47,409 bases of DNA from Deinococcus aquatilis DSM 23025 (GTDB lineage Bacteria; Deinococcota; Deinococci; Deinococcales; Deinococcaceae). The stretch lies in the NCBI RefSeq assembly GCF_000378445.1, contig NZ_KB899733.1, forward strand, positions 1 through 47,409, in the 5' to 3' direction. A model generated the notes under the pieces. It was not told where the DNA came from and ran no database searches. It worked only from the letters and a program-made list of their open reading frames with translations. This document shows, piece by piece, positions 36,501 to 43,741 of this stretch (positions within the stretch are counted from its first letter, which is position 1; each line of letters begins with the position of its first letter). The position numbers and the translations under genes were made by a program.

Positions 36501-37909
36501 TGCCCGTCGACCGCGTCACGGTTGGTGGTGTCACGGCAACGCTGCTCTTCAACGGGCTGGCCTTCACGACCTCGGGGGTTTTGTACGGCACAACGGGCAA
36601 TGAGGTCTATACCATCAGTCCGGCCAACGCAGTCGCGACTGCCGTGACCACTGGCACGAATACCAACCCCACCACCGACCTCGCTTCGTGCGTTTATCCC
36701 GTGATCAGCCCCAGTCTCAGTCTCACCAAAACCGTCAGTGTCTCAGTGGCCAAGCCCGGCGATACCTTGACCTATACCATTGTTGCCACCAATTCCGGCA
36801 CCGCGGCGGCCACCGGCGTGCGCTTGACCGATGCAATCCCTGCCAATACCACCTATCTTGCAGGCAGCACCACCACCAATGGCGTCGCCACTTCCGACGT
36901 CTCGGGAGGCGTCATGCCTTACGCCGCTGGTGGACAGATCGGCAGTGCGGGCAGCTTTCCCAGCGTCATCACCGTGGGTGCCGGCAAGGCCGTCACCGTG
37001 ACTTTCAAGGTCACCGTGAACACCCCTTATCCGGACGGCGCTGCGGGCGTGAGCAACGCCGCCAACGTGACCTACAGCGGCGGCCCACCGGGCGGCCTGA
37101 CCACCCCTCCAGCCTCGACAGGCATTGGCACTGATCTGGTGGTCACCAAGACGGGGCCGCAGTTCGCCTCGGCGGGCGTGACGATTACCTATACCCTGAC
37201 TGCTTCCAACGCAGGTCTGCGGGGAGCGAATGGAGCCGTGCTGCGCGATGCTGGCGTCGCCAACTTTACGCCCACGAGTCTCACCTGCACCCCCAGCAAC
37301 GGTGCAGTATGCCCGGTAGGCCTGAATATAGCCACTCTGGCTGCGGGCCAGGCGATCGCTACCTTTCCTGCTGGGGGATCACTTCTGCTGACGGTGAGCG
37401 GCACGGTGGGAACAGGTCCCATTGTCAACGGCGTGACCATCAGTGTGCCCGCCGCCCTGTCCGAACTGACTCCAGCCAACAACTCGGCGTCCGCCACCAC
37501 CCAAGTGATCAACCTGATTCTCACCAAGGAGGTACGCAACTGTGGGCCGATCTCGCCTGGAGCAGCCTGCCCGGGAAGCGCAGTCTGGGGGATCAGCGGC
37601 ATAGGCAAACCCGGAGACGTCCTCGAGTACCGCGTGACGTACCTCAATTCCGGCAGCGCCAACGCGGCCAGTCTGGTAATTGACGACCCAGTGCCCAGCA
37701 ACACCATCGCTCAGCTGAACGGTTACGGCATAGATAGCAGCGGCAAATCTTTGGGGTTAAGTTGGGTGTTGGGTACGGCTGCCCCCCTTAAGCTGACTTC
37801 AGTCTCCCTGGACGACGCGGGCAGTTTGAACACAGCCCTGAAACTCACTGTTGGTGTGGTGACGCCAGGGATGGGAGGGAACGTGTCCTTCCGCGCTATG
37901 ATCCGTTAA
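33584..37909 (+). CDS. Large secreted multi-domain DUF11/SdrD-B protein (1441 aa)
   Basis: ATG 33584 has GGAG 7 nt upstream. A signal peptide ends near AQAQ (about residue 38). Regions in order: an N-terminal domain (CATPGKDGPLTVPSGG) and a glycine-rich part at about 200-480 with many GGGG runs. Then come a DUF11 unit at about 545-685 (LTVTKSTSTPSRTLG), an SdrD B-like Cna repeat at about 690-785 (SGRVYSDANVNGTLDATESG), and a beta-propeller-like region at about 790-1035 (GYLYGVNATSGVVGPLL). Three more DUF11 units follow, starting near 1040, 1182 and 1308. Several DxDxNGxxD-like loops suggest calcium binding. No sortase motif or autotransporter domain is seen. It is presumably an adhesin or envelope component; attachment is unknown. 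Confidence 0.88.
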   Translation: MSVAPASLPGRVLRPFSAVVRFTCLVLSAALLTTAQAQTTFCATPGKDGPLTVPSGGVVNTYYPGITVSAGSLTLSLGTPLGDTSKAIAVGDLLLVMQMQDADLNAANSSAYAISAVNKSGQYEYVVAKSALAANAAGSVTIGSTGAGGGLLRDYISSVAGAQGQKRFQVIRVPQYSSAAFTSALTALPWNGSVGGVLAMDVAGQANMSGATVSVTGLGFRGGGGRALLGGSVSGVAPTNDDYRFPTSSPVSSTAGRHGSKGEGIAGTPRAVNSSLNLTPLVVDTAAEGYPSGSAGRGAPGNAGGGGTDDDTANANNSGGGGGSNGGVGGRGGDGYNGTDTARATPLGGIGGADFTAANSARIVLGGGGGAGSSNNNSSGGQDPSYASGARGGGLILLRAGSLSGTGTLSADGNDAPDYLGNDAAGGGGAGGSVLVYAASSAASLSINVRGGAGGDADTSTFTTPHGPGGGGGGGVVYTNVSAVTNVLGGPNGLTPLSATTVGPLTAANSTAFTSAPGAPGESGSLVASPTDTGVGPAAACLPLLTVTKSTSTPSRTLGTDTTATYTITVSNAANRAAATEVVLSDALPAPFTYASTGAVTLAGGATRTTTTSPAVGVAVASWGTFTLPGGSSVTLPLTVTLNAASGTYQNPATATYLDPQRTVATGTTNASYVAASSTGEDVTVTAALQLSGRVYSDANVNGTLDATESGLAGVTVQLYNAAGTTLISTASTDGSGNYTFPVTASTSYTAVVPTAPTGQGPINPSPARRSVTVGAVSVTGQNFGFNAVPTCASGSLLAVGRDSTNDLGYLYGVNATSGVVGPLLKTLAAQTSAVARDPNTGRVYYATRSTVTPTVSDLRAVDLTTGQDVVVGTVSGITGGQVVTRMAINAAGLGYLMIADGSALYSFTTGAGNTSTITNLGSVTTTSGVAISSYGSGDMAIDGNGVLWAVFTNNTTNEAILFTIDPATRSAVPVDRVTVGGVTATLLFNGLAFTTSGVLYGTTGNEVYTISPANAVATAVTTGTNTNPTTDLASCVYPVISPSLSLTKTVSVSVAKPGDTLTYTIVATNSGTAAATGVRLTDAIPANTTYLAGSTTTNGVATSDVSGGVMPYAAGGQIGSAGSFPSVITVGAGKAVTVTFKVTVNTPYPDGAAGVSNAANVTYSGGPPGGLTTPPASTGIGTDLVVTKTGPQFASAGVTITYTLTASNAGLRGANGAVLRDAGVANFTPTSLTCTPSNGAVCPVGLNIATLAAGQAIATFPAGGSLLLTVSGTVGTGPIVNGVTISVPAALSELTPANNSASATTQVINLILTKEVRNCGPISPGAACPGSAVWGISGIGKPGDVLEYRVTYLNSGSANAASLVIDDPVPSNTIAQLNGYGIDSSGKSLGLSWVLGTAAPLKLTSVSLDDAGSLNTALKLTVGVVTPGMGGNVSFRAMIR

Positions 37910-38043
37910 ACAGGACGGGCCTGCGACGTGGACGGAGCAGCAGGTAAGAGGTGGTGACCAGATGCCAGTAATTTTGCCTGGCTATTCTCTGTCTGGAGCT
38001 GGTAGGTAGCCCACCCGGCTGGCTGAGGTGGCCAGGAGAGAGC

Positions 38044-38616
38044 ATGATCACCAGACCATTCGATGGAACTGCTGACCTGCTGACCGTCCAGCAGCTCAAA
38101 GAGCGGGGCTGGACACCAGGCTTTATCAGGAAACTGCTAATCCAGCCGGATGATGTCGTCACGGAGGTAGTGGGGACTGGCCGGAATGGCCGAGCGGTGA
38201 TCCGGCAGGTTGAACGGTACCTTAGGCAGAGGGTGATGGAAGCCGAGGCGTCGTTGCCCTTCATGCAGCAACGTGGCCGTCTATCTGCCCGGCAAACTGC
38301 CGCTGCTAAGTCCGTCCGTACCCGCCAGCGGAACCAGGAGCGGCAACTTGCTCAGTTTGAGTCTGTGCCGCTGCCTGCCCTGAGGCCTAATCCGCGGCAT
38401 GAAGTTCTTAGTTCAACAGACCTCCGGCAACGTCACTCAGGTGACTACTTCTACTGGCGCAGCCAGTATGATCACCTCTTGAAGGGCGTGCCTGAGGTAG
38501 CACGGTTACGTGCCGATCGGCAGGCCTATGAGCGTTATTGGGAGGCAGTCAGGGCACTCTATGGTTGGCCCCGGACGGAAGTCGCCACGGGGCCACTTCA
38601 ACGCAAACGTCACTGA
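38044..38616 (+). CDS. Hypothetical protein with a possible N-terminal DNA-binding motif
   Basis: 190 aa, ATG 38044 with AGGAG 5 nt upstream. The N-terminus LLTVQQLKERGWTPGFIRKL followed by a proline and a beta-like hairpin resembles the short winged-helix or excisionase-like motif found in plasmid and phage proteins. The rest is basic and helical, with many Arg and Gln (RQTAAAKSVRTRQRNQERQ) and a Tyr/Trp-rich region (YFYWRSQYDHLLKG). I do not recognise the family. It lies between the DUF11 gene and the decayed kinase copy, and ends close to the latter's 3' end. Confidence 0.65.
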   Translation: MITRPFDGTADLLTVQQLKERGWTPGFIRKLLIQPDDVVTEVVGTGRNGRAVIRQVERYLRQRVMEAEASLPFMQQRGRLSARQTAAAKSVRTRQRNQERQLAQFESVPLPALRPNPRHEVLSSTDLRQRHSGDYFYWRSQYDHLLKGVPEVARLRADRQAYERYWEAVRALYGWPRTEVATGPLQRKRH

Positions 38617-38691
38617 TGGCGCTTCTTTCCGGCCAATTGCTGCCCTGGGTGAGGCGCCTTGCTCTCCAGAAACGGATGTTCTTCACAGATA

Positions 38692-39375
38692 TCCAGATGA
38701 GGCATTTGCATAAAGTGACCCGTGGGGTAAATTTCTGCGGCGCCGCTGGAGGAATCCACCCTGACAGGCGTCTGGTGAACATAATCGCGCAGCAGGTCAA
38801 CTTTGGCTGGATCACGGTGTGCCAGCCCATATGGATAGAGCAGCTCACCTTCGGGCAGGGAAGCGGCGTACCAGTCGGCCAGTCGGGGCACCACCAGCCG
38901 CCCCAGCTGTTCAAGCGAGACCCCGAAATCCAGGGAGGAGGCCAGAGCTTCTCCAGCCTCCGCCAGGAAGGCTAGGTGCTCGCGGACCTGCTGCTCGACT
39001 TCCATGAGTTGTGCCCGGCTGAGGGCCACCGCACAATGCTCGTCTATCACACTCAGCAACAAGTGTCTGGCCTCCTTAAAGGCGTGCATCTGATCGTAGA
39101 CGAGGGCCAGACCGGATCCCCTGATTCAGAATACGGTTCTTCCCTGTCGTCAGGTCGCGTTGCATGCCCTGCTGGTGAGTTTCCCGGTGGCCTGGCGGCC
39201 TGATCAATTCATCAAATGCTGTCCCGGCGTCTCGACACGGGTATAGCCGAAAGTCTGCTCGGCAGCCCAGTTTCACTCCGTGATGTGTCCCTCTGAATTG
39301 ATAGGGATGATGTAGTCGAGAGCCGCATTGAAAAGGGCAGAAGGGAAAACGGAACTCATAGCAGTGCAGCGTATT
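38692..39375 (-). pseudogene. Decayed, internally deleted copy of the PAS-GAF histidine kinase
   Basis: On the minus strand the sequence matches the kinase gene at 28459-30627. The start with its PAS beginning (39358 downwards) is damaged, then about 500 bp are missing at about 39113, and then the frame reads EHCAVALSRAQLMEVEQQVR and LAEAGEALASSLDFGVSLEQ to EIYPTGHFMQMPHL. The kinase core is absent. Homology begins and ends abruptly, so only part of the gene was duplicated or retained. It is oriented as the intact copy, 9 kb away. Confidence 0.85.
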
Positions 39376-39577
39376 CTAGAGGCCATGAGGCTGCACTACC
39401 TGAAAAAGTCTCTTTTCTGTGACCAAATCCCCAAGAAACTTTGACTGAGAAAACAAGCGTCACGGTACGGGAGGTCTATTCTCACAGTCGCTTGAGCAGC
39501 GGATCAGTCGGCCAGATCATTCTGTGAACCCTTGCTCTATGCACCATCTGACTCGGCTCTGAACAGGGAAACCCTAT

Positions 39578-40051
39578 TCAGTTTCCGTAAACCACGAAGA
39601 CGTCCATGGTATTCGCAGTGCTCGTTCCTTCTCGGTATGAAGCCATGGCAATATATTTCCCCGCCTTGGTCGCATATACCAAAAATTCACCACCGCTCAT
39701 CTTGCTTTTAGGAACCACATTGTACTTAGAAAAGCTGGCCTGGTTATAGCCGTAGGCGCGAGTTTTATAGATCAGATCGTGGAAGGTAGATCCCCAGTTA
39801 CGGGTTCCGTAAATTTCCACCCATTTCACGGGAATGCCCTGAGATTTGGCACTGGCTAAAATATCAGCGCTGAGTTGCCTTGAACCCAGGTCACAGGCAC
39901 GTTGTAACAGGGCTGAGCCGCCATTCGATCTGGGATACACCAGAGGGACCAGGCCATTAAAACCATGGGATGGACTCTTGATGCATTGAGCACCGGCCAT
40001 ACTGAAAGAGCCTAGAACTACAGCAGTAAGATAGAAAGAACCGAAACGCAT
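39578..40051 (-). CDS. Small secreted protein of unknown function
   Basis: 157 aa from ATG 40051, chosen because GGAGGTG stands 4 nt upstream. An in-frame ATG 4 codons earlier has no such site. It has a signal peptide (FYLTAVVLGSFSMAGA) with cleavage probably before QC. The mature part has two Cys, several Tyr and Lys and a C-terminal hydrophobic strand (TMDVFVVYGN). It is not recognised. It lies downstream of the acetylation genes on the same strand, with 36 nt between it and the interrupted small ORF, so it may be part of that transcript. Confidence 0.65.
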   Translation of the reverse strand: MRFGSFYLTAVVLGSFSMAGAQCIKSPSHGFNGLVPLVYPRSNGGSALLQRACDLGSRQLSADILASAKSQGIPVKWVEIYGTRNWGSTFHDLIYKTRAYGYNQASFSKYNVVPKSKMSGGEFLVYATKAGKYIAMASYREGTSTANTMDVFVVYGN

Positions 40052-40086
40052 AGGCACCTCCATAGAGATTGAGTTCTGACCTGAGA

Positions 40087-40302
40087 CTAGGCGGTTTGCG
40101 TGTGGGCCATATTAGAGATAGAGATCTCAATCTTTTCCAGACGGGGGATGCAGTTGCTGGTCTTCGGATCACACTGTTCATCTTTGAAGCACACTGCCAG
40201 GTCATGAAATTAGGTTTAACCGCCAGAAACGTTAAGTAGGACGGATTGTCTGGCTGGCATCAACAAAGGCACTGGCAGCAATGGAAGGATAGAGAGCTTC
40301 AT
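40087..40302 (-). pseudogene. Interrupted small secreted Cys-containing protein
   Basis: ATG 40302 overlaps the TGA of the AlgJ-like gene (ATGA). The frame begins MKLSILPLLPVPLLMPAR, a signal-like peptide, but meets two close TAA codons at about 40213-40218 and 40207-40212. After them the same frame reads FHDLAVCFKDEQCDPKTSNC up to TAG 40087-40089, with three Cys. The coupled start and protein-like tail suggest a once intact gene of about 70 codons, broken by substitutions or by a compensating pair of frameshifts. A short 28-aa peptide is the alternative. Confidence 0.45.
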
Positions 40303-41399
40303 TTTATTTCCCTGTAGTTCACCCGCAAGAACCGTTCTGGAATTTCCCAGATCACGACCTGCGGTGGATTGTTTTCGCGGGTTTCGCTCTTCAGGTACTC
40401 GCGCATCGGGACGATGGGGCCTTTGCCCTCCTGGGCAACGTTGAGTACTTCAGTGTTCAGAGCCTGCGATAGGGCGCCCGCAAAGTGCCAGACATTGTCC
40501 TTGGTCTCGGCGCTGTAGCTGGTACCGACCAGGGTCACGGCCAGCGCCTCATCGTCCAAAAGGCCGCCCCCACCCTCGTCGGTGCGGATGTACTCCAGTT
40601 CTCTGACCCGGTCTGGCGCGGGGCCGGGCACATAGCGCAGCAGGTCGCCCCTGCGTTCGGTAGTCGGCTTGATCTGCACCGTGTATTCAGCAGGCGGCAG
40701 GTCGGGGGCCAATTCTTGTACGGCAAGGGCCACTGTCTGGGCTGCGATTCGCGCTCCTTCTGGCGTCCAATGGGTATCGGTGTGGAAGAACAGGTCTCGT
40801 GCGGCCTTCTGCTTTGCGGGCTGAAAGCTGGCGAAGAGATCCGGAGAGGCGATGCCTGCGGTCGTCAATGCAGCCCGAAACGAGGCATAAGTCTTGGCGT
40901 TCTGACGGGGTACTGGCACAGATAGGAACTCGGCATACACACGGGTCTTGGCTGGGATCAGGGCCACGACCAGCCTTACCCCATCCTTTGCCAGCTCAGC
41001 GCGAACCTGTTGCACGTACTTCACTTTGGCGGCCATCTCAGCAGCGTCTTCAGCCGCCGTCTGATATTCCTCACTGGTAAACAGCCAGCCATCCTTACCG
41101 ACCAGAGCGCCGTCGCGGGCTTCCCCGAACAGGCGGTAATTCAGACTGCCCCACAAACTCACGCTGGGATCCCGCCAGGGCACCTTGGTGTCCAGTCCTT
41201 TCTCCCAACTCAACTGCCACGTGCCCGTGATGAGGTCTTTTCCCATGATCCGTTCCCGAAAGCCAGGACTGGTCAACGTGGCGACGGCCCCAAGACCCAC
41301 CACACCTAACAGGAAGGCGGCGGGCAACCAATGCAACAAGCGAGGAGCAGTGGGATTATCGGCTTTGGGTTTGAGAGTGTCCTGGGCAAATTCCGTCAT
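40299..41399 (-). CDS. AlgJ/AlgX-like SGNH O-acetyltransferase component
   Basis: 366 aa with an N-terminal membrane anchor at about 24-45 (WLPAAFLLGVVGLGAVATL). The extracytoplasmic domain has GWLFTSEEY, then LIPAKTRVYAEFL and HTDTHWTPEGARIAA with Asp 208 and His 210. The Ser nucleophile candidate is in LVGTSYSA (about residue 300). This arrangement matches AlgJ/AlgX SGNH proteins, which move acetyl groups onto polysaccharide outside the cytoplasm. It is 7 nt downstream of the MBOAT gene and is in the order AlgF, AlgI, AlgJ. It couples to a small broken ORF downstream by ATGA. Confidence 0.85.
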   Translation of the reverse strand: MTEFAQDTLKPKADNPTAPRLLHWLPAAFLLGVVGLGAVATLTSPGFRERIMGKDLITGTWQLSWEKGLDTKVPWRDPSVSLWGSLNYRLFGEARDGALVGKDGWLFTSEEYQTAAEDAAEMAAKVKYVQQVRAELAKDGVRLVVALIPAKTRVYAEFLSVPVPRQNAKTYASFRAALTTAGIASPDLFASFQPAKQKAARDLFFHTDTHWTPEGARIAAQTVALAVQELAPDLPPAEYTVQIKPTTERRGDLLRYVPGPAPDRVRELEYIRTDEGGGGLLDDEALAVTLVGTSYSAETKDNVWHFAGALSQALNTEVLNVAQEGKGPIVPMREYLKSETRENNPPQVVIWEIPERFLRVNYREIK

Positions 41400-41406
41400 G
41401 CAAACC

Positions 41407-42828
41407 TCAGAACTGGAAGTAGAGGAAGGGGGTGTAGCTCTGGGCCGACAGTTTCAGGATGGCCACCACGAACAGTGGCAACAGCACCACCGTCGCAGCC
41501 ACCGCCAGACGGGGACGCAAGAGCTTGCTCCCCACATCCCCCACCCGGTGGCCCCACACAGGCGCGGCGTACACCAGCACGCCCGCGATCAGCATCGTGA
41601 CCAGCACACTGGGTTTGACCTGCCACGCCAAGGTATCGCTCAGGCTCACACCGTTCAGCCCCAGCATGCCCCGGTACATCCGGAACGCGTCGGGCACGTT
41701 GTCCGCCCGGAACATCACCCAGCCCACCATCACCAGCAAGAGCGTTCCGGGAATGGTGAGCCACGCTGGACTGGGTTTCCACAGATTGGCCTCTTTCATC
41801 AGGCGCTCGATGGCGAGGATGCTGCCGTGCCAGACGCCCCACAGCACGAATGTCCAGTTGGCCCCGTGCCACAATCCGCCCAAGACCATCGTCAGCCACA
41901 GGTTCAGGTAAGTGCGTCCCCGCCCTTTGCGGTTGCCGCCCAGACTGATGTACAGGTATTCGCGCAGCCAACTGCTCAGGCTCATGTGCCAACGCCGCCA
42001 GAAGTCGGTAATCGAACGGCTGATGTACGGATGGTTGAAGTTCTCGGGGAACTTGAAGCCCATCATGGCCGCCAGCCCAATCGCCATATCGCTGTAACCC
42101 GAAAAGTCGAAATACAACTGGAGGGTATAGGCTAGGGCACCCAACCACGCATCGCCCATAGTGGGGCTGGGCTGGTTAAAGCTGGCGGTGACCAGCGGGG
42201 CGATGGTGTCGGCAATCAAGACCTTTTTGGCAAAGCCGGTCATGAAGCGGGTGGCTCCGTAACTGAATTTCTCCAGCGTATGGGTGCGGGTGCGGAACTG
42301 GTCGGCCAGCAGGTTGTACTTCAGCACCGGGCCAGCGATCAGGTGTGGGAATAGGGCAATGAAGGCGGCGAAGTCGAGCAGCTTGTGGGTGGGGGGTTCT
42401 TCGCGGCGGTAGACGTCCACGATGTAACTGATGGCGTGGAAGATGAAGAAGCTCAGGCCGATGGGCAACAGGATGGGGGTCCAACTGAAGGCCTGCAGGC
42501 CGAAACTGGTCGTCAGCGCATTGAAGCTGTCGATGCCGAAATTGGCGTATTTGAAATAGCCCAGGGCAGCGAGATTGAGGACGATGGCCCCAGTCAGCAG
42601 GTGTTGACGTTTGCGTTCATCGGGTTGCCGATCTAGGGCCAACCCCACGGCGTAAGCCAACAGGGTGATACCAATGAGGAGCCACAGGAAATCGACGCGC
42701 CACCACGAATACAGCGCGTAGCTGCCAGCCAGGATCCACGCGCTCCGCCCTTTGAACGGCAGGAGGTAGTAGATGATCAGGAAGGCCGGGAGGAACAGGA
42801 ATAAAAAGACGTTCGAGCTAAAGACCAC
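41407..42828 (-). CDS. algI: MBOAT O-acyltransferase (AlgI-like)
   Basis: 473 aa with about ten to eleven membrane segments. It carries the MBOAT catalytic region: FWRRWHMSLSSWLREYLYI and GGLWHGANWTFVLWGVWHG, the latter with the conserved His within WHG. Family members pass an acetyl group from a cytoplasmic donor across the membrane to AlgJ/AlgX-type partners. It starts 4 nt after AlgF and ends 7 nt before AlgJ, so the three form one unit. The substrate polysaccharide is not shown by the sequence. Confidence 0.92.
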   Translation of the reverse strand: MVFSSNVFLFLFLPAFLIIYYLLPFKGRSAWILAGSYALYSWWRVDFLWLLIGITLLAYAVGLALDRQPDERKRQHLLTGAIVLNLAALGYFKYANFGIDSFNALTTSFGLQAFSWTPILLPIGLSFFIFHAISYIVDVYRREEPPTHKLLDFAAFIALFPHLIAGPVLKYNLLADQFRTRTHTLEKFSYGATRFMTGFAKKVLIADTIAPLVTASFNQPSPTMGDAWLGALAYTLQLYFDFSGYSDMAIGLAAMMGFKFPENFNHPYISRSITDFWRRWHMSLSSWLREYLYISLGGNRKGRGRTYLNLWLTMVLGGLWHGANWTFVLWGVWHGSILAIERLMKEANLWKPSPAWLTIPGTLLLVMVGWVMFRADNVPDAFRMYRGMLGLNGVSLSDTLAWQVKPSVLVTMLIAGVLVYAAPVWGHRVGDVGSKLLRPRLAVAATVVLLPLFVVAILKLSAQSYTPFLYFQF

Positions 42829-42832
42829 GGCC

Positions 42833-43423
42833 TTATTTGGTCGTGGTGCTGCTCTGGGTCAGGGTCAAACCGGTGTCGGTCAAGACGAGGGCGTAGGCAT
42901 TGCCGCGTTCCAGCTTGACGCCTTTGAGGGTGCCCAGCGCCTTGGTGCCTGCGAATGCGGCCAGATCGACGGTGATGCCGTTGACGGCGCGGCTGCCACT
43001 CTCGCCCGTTTTGACACCCGCCACCACAGCGGTTTTACCGTCTGCGGTCTTCAGGTCAATAGAAGCGCTTTTGCTGAGGTTGTAGATGGTGAGCAGGGCT
43101 TTGGCGCGGTTCTCGGCGGCCTGATCGGTGAGCAGTGTGACCTTGCTGCCGATATTCACGACACTGTAGAACTTCCCCGCTTCGACCTTGAGCTTGCTGG
43201 TGGTCATGCCAAGTTTGGCCGCAAACTCACCCTGCGGGATGACGACATAAGGGCTGGCGGCGCCCTTGAGGGCAGTTACCGCTTTGCCTCCCAGCGTGGC
43301 CGCCGGCATGTTGATCACCCGCACGAAAGCGGAGTCAGCGGGAGGCGCGGGGTCATAAAGACTTGTGTCCTGAGCGAGAGCAAGCCCAAGAAGGAGGCAA
43401 GCAAGCGCAAAAGGTTTTGGCAT
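42833..43423 (-). CDS. algF: AlgF-like periplasmic acetylation protein
   Basis: 196 aa. It has a signal peptide (PFALACLLLGLALAQ) and the AlgF pattern YDPAPPADSAFVRVINM, followed by a beta-rich domain and a short C-terminal strand ending STTTK. AlgF is required with AlgI and AlgJ for alginate O-acetylation, probably as an adaptor. It is the first gene of the unit. TAAATT lies 6 nt before the ATG, consistent with leaderless transcription. Confidence 0.85.
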   Translation of the reverse strand: MPKPFALACLLLGLALAQDTSLYDPAPPADSAFVRVINMPAATLGGKAVTALKGAASPYVVIPQGEFAAKLGMTTSKLKVEAGKFYSVVNIGSKVTLLTDQAAENRAKALLTIYNLSKSASIDLKTADGKTAVVAGVKTGESGSRAVNGITVDLAAFAGTKALGTLKGVKLERGNAYALVLTDTGLTLTQSSTTTK

Positions 43424-43741
43424 GTCTTCAATTTAATCGAGACCAATACAACATGCAGGCAAAGTTGTGGAATTTTTCCGAAGTAAAGCTCTTCATTGTG
43501 TATTCATCATTGAAGTTTCGATCCAGCTAAGTTTGAGGGCAGGCACATTTCATCGCGTGGACGAGATGCTATAAGAGCAAACTTTAGCGTGTTATTAGCG
43601 CTGCAGTCGCCAACATAAATCATGCAGAGTAGGCGCATATGGTGGATGAAGGCCTTCAGGTGGGCTCCTCCTTCCCTTGAATCGCGAATACACAGCAGCA
43701 GAGAGGTGCCGCGTTCTCTTCCTGACAGGTTCTGGAAGCGA
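43424..43741. promoter_or_regulatory. Divergent upstream region of the acetylation genes
   Basis: 318 bp, AT-rich, between AlgF (minus) and the AlgX-like gene (plus). The minus-strand -10 candidate TAAATT is at 43430-43435, 6 nt from the ATG. The plus-strand promoter is not identified. A single shared control region is probable. Confidence 0.5.
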
